The notes under the pieces are model-generated. The model searched no databases, was not told where the DNA came from, and saw only the letters and a program-made list of their open reading frames with translations. A stretch of 64,000 nucleotides of DNA from Gilichinskyi gelida (GTDB taxonomy: Bacteria; Acidobacteriota; Thermoanaerobaculia; Gp7-AA8). Where the stretch lies: the NCBI GenBank assembly GCA_038040385.1, contig JBBPII010000001.1, forward strand, positions 62,001 through 126,000. Reading direction: 5' to 3'. The position numbers and the translations under genes are program-made. This document shows, one piece after another, positions 25,062-33,699 of the stretch; positions within the stretch are counted from its first letter, which is position 1, and each line of letters begins with the position of its first letter.

Positions 25062-25769
25062 ATGATCACCCGCCGCGAAATGCTCGTCCACAGTCTGACC
25101 GCCGCCGCCGGAGTTGGCCTCGGCGTCGGGTCGCTGCCGATCTTCGGCGCGCAGCCGACCGTCTGCACGCTGACCTGCCAGACCACCCTCGGTCCCTGCT
25201 ACTACGCCGGGACGTCGATCCGCTCGAACATCACCGAGGGGAAGGCCGGGCTGCCGACGCTGCTCGGCTTCCTGGTGGTCAACGCCGACACCTGCCAGCC
25301 GGTGCCGAATGCATCGATCGACATCTGGCACACCGACGCGCAGGGCATCTACTCCGCGCCGATCAACACCTTCTGCAATCCGGGCGACGCGCTGGCGCGC
25401 ACGCAGACGTTCTGCCGCGGCGTGCAGGTCACCGGCGCCGACGGCTGGGCGCACTTCAACACCATCTACCCGGGCTGGTACTCGGGGCGCACCACGCACA
25501 TCCACGCCACCATCCGCGTCAACGGCAACGCCATGGTCACCACGCAGTTCTTCTTCGACGACACGCTGAGCGACGCGATCTATCACGCGCACGCCAGCTA
25601 CGCGAATCGTCCGGTGAAGGACACCACCAACGTGCGCGACAACGTGATCGGCGGGAGCGCGGCGCGCATCGCGCCGTATCTGTTCAGCACGAAGCTGGTT
25701 CTCGACAAGGCGCTCGTGGCGCGGAAGGTCATCGCCATCCGCACGTCGGCCACGGCGTGCAACGCATGA
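25062..25769 (+). CDS. Secreted intradiol ring-cleavage dioxygenase-like protein
   Basis: 235 residues from ATG 25062, starting with a twin-arginine-like export signal ('ITRREMLVHSLTAAAGVGLGVGSLP'). The intradiol dioxygenase fold is indicated by 'TLGPCYYAGTSIRSNITEGKAGLP', 'VNADTCQPVPNASIDIWHTDAQGIYS' and 'YPGWYSGRTTHIHATIRV', which supply the Tyr/Tyr/His/His non-haem Fe(III) ligands. The family opens catechol-type rings between the hydroxyls. Secreted members exist, and export via Tat would fit a folded iron protein. The physiological substrate is unknown. The next gene overlaps its stop. Confidence 0.85.
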   Translation: MITRREMLVHSLTAAAGVGLGVGSLPIFGAQPTVCTLTCQTTLGPCYYAGTSIRSNITEGKAGLPTLLGFLVVNADTCQPVPNASIDIWHTDAQGIYSAPINTFCNPGDALARTQTFCRGVQVTGADGWAHFNTIYPGWYSGRTTHIHATIRVNGNAMVTTQFFFDDTLSDAIYHAHASYANRPVKDTTNVRDNVIGGSAARIAPYLFSTKLVLDKALVARKVIAIRTSATACNA

Positions 25770-26185
25770 ACGGGCTGCTCTTCGTCACCCTGCTCGAGTG
25801 CGGGCTGCGCCTGGCGGGATTGACCTGCCCGGCGACGACGCTGGCCGGCGCGGTCACCAGCTCCGACTGCCCGGCGTCCGACGGCAGCGGCTACGACCTA
25901 TGGCAATTCTCCGGCGCCGCCGGCGACACCATCACCATCGACATGCGCACGAGCGAGTTCGACGCCTATCTCGTGCTGCTCGATCCGTCCGACGTGCCGG
26001 TGACGGAGAACGATGATGCCGCGGCCGGCTCGACCGACGCGCGCATCACCTTCACCCTGACGTCGACCGGGACGTGGACGGTGGTGGCCAACAGCCTGGC
26101 CGCCGCGGGGAGCGGCGACTACGCGCTGTCGATTTCATGTCCCGGCGCGGCCAGTCCGGTGCGGCGGCGCGCGGTGCGGGGCTAG
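25766..26185 (+). CDS. Secreted PPC-domain protein
   Basis: 139 residues, coupled to the dioxygenase (ATGA overlap). An N-terminal hydrophobic stretch resembling a signal peptide precedes a single bacterial pre-peptidase C-terminal (PPC)-type beta-sandwich: 'YDLWQFSGAAGDTITIDMRTSEFDAYLVLLDPSDVPVTENDDAA...ARITFTLTSTGTWTVVANS....GDYALSI'. Such domains usually accompany secreted enzymes; here it is a stand-alone protein that could dock on the dioxygenase. The 3' end overlaps the tail of the opposing DUF4394 gene. Confidence 0.72.
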   Translation: MNGLLFVTLLECGLRLAGLTCPATTLAGAVTSSDCPASDGSGYDLWQFSGAAGDTITIDMRTSEFDAYLVLLDPSDVPVTENDDAAAGSTDARITFTLTSTGTWTVVANSLAAAGSGDYALSISCPGAASPVRRRAVRG

Positions 26186-26789
26186 TGACGCACTGCGCGC
26201 CGTCTCGGGTGCCGGGCGATCCCACCGTCACCAGAAACGGGCCGTTGCCCGACACGATGCCGTAGAGCGTGGTCGACGTGGCGGTGTTGTTCGAATAGGC
26301 GAGGCTCAGCGGCGAGTTCTGGTTCGTCTGGTTCACATCGCCGGCGGCGAAATCGACCGGCGTATCGACGATGGCCGTCGCGTCGTTCGGATTCACCCGC
26401 AGATTGATTCCGACGTTCGAGATCAGGCGGATGCGGTCCACGACGGGATTGAAGTCCATGCCGATCGGGCTGGCGCCGATGAACGAATGGAAGGTGCCGC
26501 TGCCGACCTGCGTCGCCACTCCGGTGGTGGTGTTGAGCGTGTAGAGCCGCGCCGGTCCGCTGGCCAGGACGCCGATTCCGTAGAGCAATCCGTTCGACGG
26601 GCGGTAGTCGATCGCGCCGATGGTCTCGTTCGGTTGGAGGCCGGTGATGGTCACGGAGCGGTAGGCGAACGAAGGGGCGATGGTATCGATGAAACGAAGG
26701 ATCGTTCCGCCCGCGTCGAGAAGCGTGAGCGGCTCTGCCGCGAGGGGGAGTGTGAACAGCAGGAGGGCGACGGCGAATGTGCGGTTCAT
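26052..26789 (-). pseudogene. DUF4394 protein with truncated 3' end
   Basis: 245 codons with signal peptide 'MNRTFAVALLLFTLPLAAEP'. Residues ~20-190 match DUF4394 ('IGAIDYRPSNGLLYGIGV', 'IGMDFNPVVDRIRLISNVGINLRVNPND', 'VAYSNN...TTLYGI'). At 'FLVTVGSPGTRDGAQC' homology stops, and the frame runs about 135 bp antisense through the PPC gene. The low-complexity tail (PRRDMKSTARSRRSPRR) is out-of-frame coding sequence, so the gene has lost its end at about 26210. It may still produce a secreted product. Confidence 0.6.
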
Positions 26790-26843
26790 TGCGGCGCAGG
26801 GTACACGTCTCGGGAGGGCGAGGGACCATAAGTGGGGATGGGC

Positions 26844-26919
26844 GTCATCCTTGAGCGAAGCGAAGGATCTCAGGTTGTGCCGCCTGAGATCCTTCGCCGT
26901 CTTCGCGGCTCAGGATGAC
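26844..26919. repeat. Palindromic intergenic repeat, family C copy 1
   Basis: GTCATCC-TGAGCGAAGCGAAGGATCTCAGG and its inverted counterpart ending CTCAGGATGAC form a long hairpin. It overlaps the stop codon of the BNR protein and may terminate transcription from both sides. Related copies lie at 31129-31219 and 52306-52380. Confidence 0.8.
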
Positions 26920-29900
26920 GCGGTGATCGGCTCCAGCTTCTTCTTCGCCAGCGCGGCGTTGATCCCCGGAAGCTCCTTCTTCGACCAGGCGTCGAACGAG
27001 GCCACCACGTCGGCGAGCTCGCGGGCCAGGGCGTCGGTGCGCGTCACCTGCGGGTCGGCCGGGCGCCCTTCGTAGAAGACGACGGTGCCGTAAAGCTCGG
27101 TGAGGAATTCGCGGAGGCGCTCCTCGCCGGTGATCATGCCGCCTTCCTTGGTGGCCACGATCTTCTTGCGCAGGTCGTCGACCTGCGACGACGCGGTCTT
27201 GAGGCGCTTGACCAGCGCATCGTTCGGCTTCAGTTTCGACGCGCGGTCGTCGAGTGCCAGGCGGACGGAGTTGATGCGGTCGACCGCGGTGCTCATCTCG
27301 CCGAGGTTCTGGTAGAGCTTCATGGCCAGATCGAACTGCGCCTTGCGATCGGCCGCGGTGTGCTTGGCGCGCGGGTCGGGGACGACCTCGAGCGGCGTGG
27401 TGTAGACGTTCTTGTCCTTGGTCAGGCGCACGCTGTACGCGCCGGGGAGGACGCGCGGGCCGAAGGCGGCGCCGAACGCCGCCGAGGCCGCGGGCGGCAC
27501 CGTCGGCGCCTTGAGGCGCATTGACCAGCTCACGCGCGACAGTCCGCGCCGCTTGCTGCTGGGCATCGTGCCGACCACCTTCCCGCTGGCGTCGGTGACG
27601 TCCATGGTCAGATCGCCGAAGATGTGCCGTCGGCGCTGGTAGTAGGTGATCACCGCGTCGCCCGGCGGGTTCGGTCCCTCGAACGCCGCGTCGCCGTTGA
27701 CCCATCCGCCCTGCGCCAGCATCCGCTGCACCGCGGGCTCGGTCTGGAGGAACACCGCCTCCTTCTGCAGGACGTCGGCGGTCAGAGCGCGGAGCGGCGT
27801 GATGTTGTCGACGATCCAGATGCCGCGGCCGTGGGTGGCGATGACCAGGTCGTGGTCGCGCGGATGGATGGCCAGGTCGCGCACCGCCACGTTCGGCAGG
27901 TCGCCGCCCTTGTACTGCGCCCACTGCTTGCCGCCGTCGACGGTGACAAAGAGTCCCAGCTCAGTGCCGAGAAAGAGGAGGTCCTGGTTGACCAGGTCCT
28001 CGCGGATGACGTGCGCGTAACCGCGCACCGGCGCGTCGGCGGCCACCAGCGCCGTCCACGACTTGCCAAAATCGGCCGTCTTATACGCATACGGTTTCAT
28101 ATCACCGAATGTATGCATATCAAATGTGGCGTATGCCGTCCCTTCGTCGAAGTGCCCGGCGTCGATGTACGACACCCAGGCGCTCTTCGGCAGGCTGCTG
28201 ATGTTGCCGACCACGTTGCTCCACGACTTCCCGCCGTCGCGCGTCACCTGCAGGTTGCCGTCGTCGGTACCGGCCCAGATCACGCTCGCGTTCTTCGGCG
28301 ATTCGGAGACGGCGTAGATCGTGGTGTGCATCTCGGCCGAGGAGTTGTCGACGGTGACGCCGCCCGACTGCTCCTGCTTCTGCTTTTCCGGATCGTTGGT
28401 GGTGAGATCGGGCGAGATCTTCTCCCACGTCTGCCCGTGGTCCTTGGTGCGGAAGAGGAATTGCGATCCGAGGTAGACCACGCCGGTGGGGCTGACGTGG
28501 ATGGGGGCGTTCCAGTTGAAGCGCAGCTTCCCTTCCTTGTAGCCGGGGAGCGGCTTGATGTCGCGTGCCTCGTGCGTTTTGCGGTTGATGCGGCCGATGT
28601 AGCCGCCCTGCGACTCGGCGTAGATGTAGTCGTTGTCGGTGGGGTCGACGAACATCCAGAAGCCGTCGCCGCCGTACATGTTCTCCCATCGCGCGTTGGT
28701 GATGCCGCCGGGGTACTGCGAGTCGCCGACCCAGGAGCTGTTGTCCTGCAGGCCGCCGTAGACGTGGTAGGGGCGGTCCATGTCCACGCTCACGTGGTAG
28801 AACTGCGAGACCGGCAGGTTCTCCCCCTTCCACCAGCGATTGCCGCCGTCGTAGGAGTACCAGACGCCGCCGTCGTCGCCGACGATGAGGTGGTCGGTGT
28901 TCAGCGGATCGATCCAGAGGTCGTGGAAGTCGCCGTGCGCGCCGCCGGAGATGCCGGTGAAGCTCTTGCCGCCGTCGCTGGAGGCGATCAGGCCGCCGTC
29001 CGGCTTGTAGATCTTCTCGGGGTTCTTCGGATCGACGATCAGGTTCGCGAAGTAGAAGGGACGCCAGACCATGTTCTGGCTGCGGTCGCGCGCCTGCCAC
29101 GTCTTGCCGCCGTCGTCGGAGCGATAGAGCCCGTTTTTCGGCGGCTCGGCCTCGACGAAGGCGTAGACGATGTTGGGATTCGACGGCGCGACGGTGACCG
29201 CCACGCGCCCCCACGGCTTCGACGGCAGGCCGGTCGCGGACGAGATCTCGTTCCACGTCGTGCCGCCGTCGGTCGACTTGTAAAGTCCGCTGCCGCTCGG
29301 CTTGTCCGGGCCGTCGCCGCCGGAGCGGAAGGTCCATCCCTTGCGGCGGAAGTCCCAGAGGCCGGCGTACAGCGTCTTCGGATTCGAGGCGTCCATCGAC
29401 ATCATCGAGCAGCCGGTCGAGGCGTTGGATCCCTTGAGTACTTTGCTCCAGCTCTTGCCGCCGTCGGTGGTCTTGTACACGCCGCGCTCGTCGCTGTCGC
29501 TCCAGAGTTTTCCGGGGACGCAGACGTAGACGGTGTTGGTGTCGCCCGGATCGACCGCGATCTTCACGATGCGTTCGGAGTCCTTCAGACCGACGTTGGT
29601 CCAGTTGTCGCCGGAGTCGGTGGACTTGTAGATGCCGTCGCCCATGGAGACGCTGTTGCGGGTCCACGATTCGCCGGTCCCGACCCACACCACCTTCGAG
29701 TTCTTCGGATCGATGGCGATGGCGCCGATGGACTGCGTGCCGGCCTTGTCGAAGATGGGACGGTAGGTGGTGCCGCCGTCGCGCGACTTCCAGACGCCGC
29801 CGCTCGCCGCGCCGATGTAGATCGTCAGCCGCTGCCCTTCGTGGACGGCGTCGAGGGCGGAGATGCGGCCACTCATCGCCGCGGAACCGATGTTGCGGGC

Positions 29901-30782
29901 GCCGAGGCCGGAGATGGTCTCCGAGTCGACGGTCACCGGCTTGTTGGACTGCACGACGGGGGCGCTCTCGCCGGCGGTGACCGGCTGCTCGGGCTCGGCC
30001 GTCGCCTTTGCGGCGGCGGTCTCCGAGGCGTCGGGCGCGGCGGGCGACTCGGCCGACTTGCTCCCCGGCATGACGAAGCGCGCGTCGGCGATCGGAGCGT
30101 TGGCCTCGATCTTCGTGTAGGTGAACTTCTGGCGGTTCGCGCTTCCCTTGCGGCCGAACTCGAGTGCGTGCGGGATGTACCAGCCGTTGACCGACTTGTA
30201 GTCGCCGAGCGAGGTCTCGAACTCGCGCTCGGCGCCGCGCACCACGCGCTTCGTTTCGATCTTGATGGGCACGAAGTAGTCGGTGTCCATGAAGAAGTGG
30301 CGGATCTCGCCGTCCGGCATGGTGACCTTCAGCTTGTAGGTGTCGGTGCCCTCGACCGGCTCGGTGCCGGCGAATTCGATCTTGTTGCCCTTCGACTGAT
30401 AGTTGACCAGCGGGCCGTCGAAGTCGGCGTCCTCGACGATGCCTTTCAGCTCGTCTTCGCCGAGCGGTTCCGGATCCTTCTTGCCACCGAACGGATCGAT
30501 CTTCCAGCCGTTCTTGCCGTCGTAGGCGTTGATGCCGGCCATGCCCTGGATGATGAACTCCTCGCGGACCATGGCCGGCCGCTTGTTTTCATAGAGCAGA
30601 TCGGCCTCGAAGCCGCCGCCGCCGGTGAACTTGCCGGTGCGGCGGAGGGTCTTGACCGCCTGGATGCGCTCCATGCCTCCCACGGTCTTGATGTACTTGG
30701 CGACGATCTCCTCGGCGGTCTGCGCGGACAGGGGATTGGTGAGCAGCGCGAACGCTGCCGCGAGCATCACGGCTTTACGCAT
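26910..30782 (-). CDS. Large secreted sortilin/BNR-repeat protein
   Basis: 1,290 residues with signal peptide (MRKAVMLAAAFALLTNPLSAQ). Residues ~22-240 resemble an outer-membrane-lipoprotein-carrier-like (LolA-type) domain ('EIVAKYIKTVGGMERIQAVKTLRRTGKF'). After an Ala/Pro linker, many BNR/sortilin (VPS10) repeats follow with the Asp-box pattern S-x-D-G-G-x-T-W ('KSRDGGTTY', 'KSTDSGDNW', 'KTTDGGKSW', 'RSDDGGKTW'), forming one or more beta-propellers to about residue 950. The C-terminal third is a helical 'LAKELADVVASFDAWSKKELPGINAALAKK' type region. Acidobacteriota have many such proteins annotated as glycosyl hydrolases, but no catalytic activity is established. It probably binds protein or glycan outside the cell. 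Confidence 0.88.
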   Translation of the reverse strand: MRKAVMLAAAFALLTNPLSAQTAEEIVAKYIKTVGGMERIQAVKTLRRTGKFTGGGGFEADLLYENKRPAMVREEFIIQGMAGINAYDGKNGWKIDPFGGKKDPEPLGEDELKGIVEDADFDGPLVNYQSKGNKIEFAGTEPVEGTDTYKLKVTMPDGEIRHFFMDTDYFVPIKIETKRVVRGAEREFETSLGDYKSVNGWYIPHALEFGRKGSANRQKFTYTKIEANAPIADARFVMPGSKSAESPAAPDASETAAAKATAEPEQPVTAGESAPVVQSNKPVTVDSETISGLGARNIGSAAMSGRISALDAVHEGQRLTIYIGAASGGVWKSRDGGTTYRPIFDKAGTQSIGAIAIDPKNSKVVWVGTGESWTRNSVSMGDGIYKSTDSGDNWTNVGLKDSERIVKIAVDPGDTNTVYVCVPGKLWSDSDERGVYKTTDGGKSWSKVLKGSNASTGCSMMSMDASNPKTLYAGLWDFRRKGWTFRSGGDGPDKPSGSGLYKSTDGGTTWNEISSATGLPSKPWGRVAVTVAPSNPNIVYAFVEAEPPKNGLYRSDDGGKTWQARDRSQNMVWRPFYFANLIVDPKNPEKIYKPDGGLIASSDGGKSFTGISGGAHGDFHDLWIDPLNTDHLIVGDDGGVWYSYDGGNRWWKGENLPVSQFYHVSVDMDRPYHVYGGLQDNSSWVGDSQYPGGITNARWENMYGGDGFWMFVDPTDNDYIYAESQGGYIGRINRKTHEARDIKPLPGYKEGKLRFNWNAPIHVSPTGVVYLGSQFLFRTKDHGQTWEKISPDLTTNDPEKQKQEQSGGVTVDNSSAEMHTTIYAVSESPKNASVIWAGTDDGNLQVTRDGGKSWSNVVGNISSLPKSAWVSYIDAGHFDEGTAYATFDMHTFGDMKPYAYKTADFGKSWTALVAADAPVRGYAHVIREDLVNQDLLFLGTELGLFVTVDGGKQWAQYKGGDLPNVAVRDLAIHPRDHDLVIATHGRGIWIVDNITPLRALTADVLQKEAVFLQTEPAVQRMLAQGGWVNGDAAFEGPNPPGDAVITYYQRRRHIFGDLTMDVTDASGKVVGTMPSSKRRGLSRVSWSMRLKAPTVPPAASAAFGAAFGPRVLPGAYSVRLTKDKNVYTTPLEVVPDPRAKHTAADRKAQFDLAMKLYQNLGEMSTAVDRINSVRLALDDRASKLKPNDALVKRLKTASSQVDDLRKKIVATKEGGMITGEERLREFLTELYGTVVFYEGRPADPQVTRTDALARELADVVASFDAWSKKELPGINAALAKKKLEPITASS

Positions 30783-30821
30783 GTTCTCTTCTCCTCCGAC
30801 GTTGGACGGGGATCATAGTTG

Positions 30822-30853
30822 GGATGTTAGGAGGTTAGGATGTTAGGAAGTTG
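30822..30853. repeat. Short tandem GGATGTTAGGA repeat
   Basis: Three imperfect units built on GATGTTAGGA occur head to tail just upstream of the BNR gene start region. This is a low-complexity dispersed repeat; a regulatory role is not evident. Confidence 0.6.
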
Positions 30854-30869
30854 AAACGGGAGGAATCCG

Positions 30870-31118
30870 TCAGATCGTGCTCAGCCCGAGCGCATCCTCC
30901 GGCAGCGCCGCATCGCGCCGGTCGATATTCGTCACCCACCACTCTTCGCCGCGCCGCTCGATCTCGATGACAACCGATTCCCACCGCCCGCCCGGCGTGT
31001 TCTCGCCGTGGCGGATGCGCATGCCGGGCCACGACGCCTGCGGGATGGCGCGGGCGGCGAGCCATTCTTCGGCGCGCTTCATGACATCGGGAGGATCGGA
31101 GTGAGCGCAGTTGCCCAT
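30870..31118 (-). CDS. Small conserved-looking protein of unknown function
   Basis: 82 residues beginning 'MGNCAHSDPPDVMKRAEEWLAARAIPQASWPGM' and continuing with a strand-rich '...WESVVIEIERRGEEWWVTNIDRR'. There is no signal peptide. The composition and codon use fit a real gene (G/C in third positions), but I do not recognise the family. It lies between the BNR gene and repeat C2. Confidence 0.55.
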   Translation of the reverse strand: MGNCAHSDPPDVMKRAEEWLAARAIPQASWPGMRIRHGENTPGGRWESVVIEIERRGEEWWVTNIDRRDAALPEDALGLSTI

Positions 31119-31128
31119 GGCGATCAGT

Positions 31129-31219
31129 TTATCCTGAGGCCGCGAAGACGGCCGAAGGATCTGGCGCCCATGTGCGCAAGTGGGCGCCAGATCCTTTGGC
31201 GCTTCGCTCCTCAGGATAA
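31129..31219. repeat. Palindromic intergenic repeat, family C copy 2
   Basis: TTATCCTGAGG at the left and CTCAGGATAA at the right are complementary ends. The centre has GGATCTGGCGCCCA and TGGGCGCCAGATCC arms. This copy occupies nearly the whole region upstream of the permease start. Confidence 0.85.
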
Positions 31220-31225
31220 ATTCGC

Positions 31226-32493
31226 GTGACTTCTACCCGCATCGAGATCGTCGGCGGCATCACCACCTTCGTCTCGATGGCCTACATCATCATCGTCAAC
31301 CCCGCGATCCTCGCCGCGGCAGGGCTGCCGATCGGCGCGAGCACGGTGGCCACCATCGTCGTGGCCGTGGTCGGCTCGCTGCTGATGGGCCTCTACGCGA
31401 ACCGCCCCATCGCCGTGGCGCCGTACATGGGGGAGAACGCGTTCATCGCCTTCGGCCTCGCGGCGCTCGGCATCACCTGGCAGCAGCGCCTCGGCGCGGT
31501 GTTCGTCAGTGGCGTGATCTTCCTGATCATCACCCTCGCCGGAGTGCGCACCTGGCTGGCCGACGCGATCTCCACCAGCATGAAGCACAGCTTCGCCTTC
31601 GGCATCGGGCTGTTCCTGGCCTTCATCGGACTCAACGAGATCGGCGTGGTGGCGTCATCGACCGTGCCGGGCGTGCCGGTGAAGATCGGCAACCTGCGCA
31701 GCCCCGAGGTGCTGCTCGGCATCGCCGGATTCATCGTCATCATGGTGCTGCTGCAGCGCAAAGTGCGCGGCGGGATCATCATCGGCATTGCGGTGACCGC
31801 CATCGCCGGCGTGCTGCTCGGCTACGGCCACGCGCCGCGCGGCATAGTGGCGCTGCCGTTCGTCGGCGACTACTCGCTGGCGCCGATCGCGCTGAAGCTC
31901 GACATCCTCGGCGTGCTCCGCCTCAGCTTCCTCCCCATTCTGCTAACGCTGGTGGTGATGAGTTTCCTCGACACCCTCGGCACGCTGGTGGGCGTCGGCG
32001 CGGTCGCGGAGATCGACGACCTGAAGAAGCCGATGATGGTCGACGCCGTGGCCTGCATCGTCGCCGGGCTGGTGGGGACGTCGACCAGCGGCGCGTACAT
32101 CGAGTCGGCCACCGGCATCCGGGAGGGGCGCGCACCGGACTCGCGGCGATCACCACCGCCGCGCTTTTCGCCCTGTCGCTCTTCTTCATCCCGCTGATCG
32201 AGCCGCTGCAGCAGTTGCGCTGCGCCTACGCCCCGGCGCTGATCGCCGTCGGCGTGCTGATGCTCGGCTCCATCCGCGCTATCGATTTCGACGACCTCAC
32301 CGAGCTCGTCCCAGCCTTCGCCACCATCGTGGTGATGGTGTTCACGTACAACATCGGCAACGGCCTCACCGCGGGTCTGGTGCTCTACCCGGTGATCAAA
32401 GTGCTGACGGGGCGGGGGAGGGAGGTGGGCGGCGGATCGATCGTTCTCGCGCTGATCTGCCTCTCGTACTACCTGTTCGGACTGCCGCACTGA
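31226..32493 (+). pseudogene. NCS2 (AzgA-like) purine permease, frameshifted
   Basis: The first frame (GTG 31226 to ~32118) encodes a permease N-terminal part with multiple helices: 'GGITTFVSMAYIIIVNPAIL', 'APYMGENAFIAFGLAA', 'SFLDTLGTLVGVGAVAE', 'GTSTSGAYIESATGIREG'. These are hallmark motifs of the AzgA/guanine-hypoxanthine permease group. At GAGGGGCGCGCACC (about 32117) one G is missing relative to the expected E-G-A-R-T-G-L. The remaining protein ('GLAAITTAALFALSLFFIPL...LCLSYYLFGLPH') continues in another frame to 32493. The same deletion is present in the duplicate at 38444-39100. It is either a true frameshift or a homopolymer (5G to 4G) sequence error copied in both. Confidence 0.8.
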
Positions 32494-32682
32494 CGACGCA
32501 TATCGTGCTGCGTAGCCCGTCTCTTCGACAAGCCGCGCCAACTCCGATCGGCGACGTCGATGAGAGTACAGTCAGAACAAAACGTTTTACGCGACACGAA
32601 CGAGTTGAGTGTTGGAAGGGTAGGTTGGAGTTGGCGGATCGGGGTTTGACGCAGGAGTCGAGACGCGACAACATGTTCGCTC

Positions 32683-33582
32683 ATGTCAGAAGACACCACG
32701 TCGGAGCAGAAAGCCACCGAGGCAACGGAAATCCAGCCGTTTCTGGAGAAGACGCCTCTTTATGAGCCCCTATCAATTCGCGCGTGGGGCATCAGTGGTA
32801 AAGGTCCCTTCTTCAAGGAGCAGCTCGAGAAGCAGCGGATGTATCTTCCGCGGGAGATATCACTCTACTGCGACCACACGAAGTGCCAGCGTCACATGGA
32901 TTGGGAGCTGTATGGGGCGGGAACGACGCGCCACAGCGAGGCAGCAGGCGTCCAGCTCCACCTCTCGGCCGGCTTCCATCAAATTCGCTACTCGTGCCGA
33001 CACTGCGCACAGAGATCGGTGACGTTCTTCTTACTGCTTCGCCAACTCAAAGCGCCGTCGTGGGTAATCGAGAAAGTGGGCCGCTCGCCGCGTGCGCAAC
33101 CGATCCTGTCGAGCGAATTGCTCGTAGGACTCGGCGACGAAAGCCAGGAGCTCTACAGAAAGGCGGTGGAATCTCGTAACCAGGCAATGGGGCTGGGCTC
33201 GCTGGCCTACCTGCGACGAGTCGTCGAGAACGCGATGAATGCGCTTCTCGATCTAATGAAGAGCGCAGTAGGCGGTTCAGATCGCGAAGCTGAACTGCTG
33301 TTGGCAATTGACACCGCTAAACTGGAGAAGGCCTTTACAAATAAAGTAGCTTTAGCCAAGGCAATCCTTCCCGCACGCCTTTTTCACGGCGGGCACAATC
33401 CGCTTGAACGACTCCACGATTGGGCGAGTGCCGGCATTCACAATCGCGACGACTGGGAATGCGTCGAGATTTTCGATGAGATCCGAACTCTATTTGAGCT
33501 GTTGTTTGAGCGACTTGCTCGTGAGGCCGCTGAAAAGAAGTTGTATGAAGAGAAGTTGATCAACCTCACGCGCAAGAAATGA
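32683..33582 (+). CDS. Zinc-ribbon/DUF4145-like protein of unknown function
   Basis: 299 residues, no membrane segments. The N-terminal half has two cysteine pairs ('LYCDHTKCQRHMDW' and 'IRYSCRHCAQRS'), suggesting a zinc ribbon. The C-terminal half is helical ('LGSLAYLRRVVENAMNALLDLM', 'HDWASAGIHNRDDWECVEIFDEIRTLFELLFERLAREAAEKK') and resembles DUF4145-type proteins, often found in defence and restriction loci. The G+C is lower than in core genes. It is the first gene of the island, immediately before the IS1595-type transposon, which inserted 13 bp after its stop. The assignment is tentative. Confidence 0.5.
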   Translation: MSEDTTSEQKATEATEIQPFLEKTPLYEPLSIRAWGISGKGPFFKEQLEKQRMYLPREISLYCDHTKCQRHMDWELYGAGTTRHSEAAGVQLHLSAGFHQIRYSCRHCAQRSVTFFLLLRQLKAPSWVIEKVGRSPRAQPILSSELLVGLGDESQELYRKAVESRNQAMGLGSLAYLRRVVENAMNALLDLMKSAVGGSDREAELLLAIDTAKLEKAFTNKVALAKAILPARLFHGGHNPLERLHDWASAGIHNRDDWECVEIFDEIRTLFELLFERLAREAAEKKLYEEKLINLTRKK

Positions 33583-33699
33583 CCGCCCAACTTTTGGGAC
33601 AAATATGCTTGACTCATCACGGGTCGGGCGGTATATTTCCACCCTCGGCCAGGCGGTGCCGTGATGGGCCGCTGTCTCTTCAAGCCGAACGGAGGCGGG

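Noticed and set aside
26820..26930. Family C repeat as attachment site
   Set aside because: Occurs three times as a stand-alone hairpin without flanking integrase or duplicated target; better explained as a dispersed repeat.
27624..30818. 1,064-codon open frame antisense to the BNR gene
   Set aside because: It is a shadow of high G+C at third positions; composition is low-complexity (Arg/Val/Asp-rich) and no domain is recognisable.
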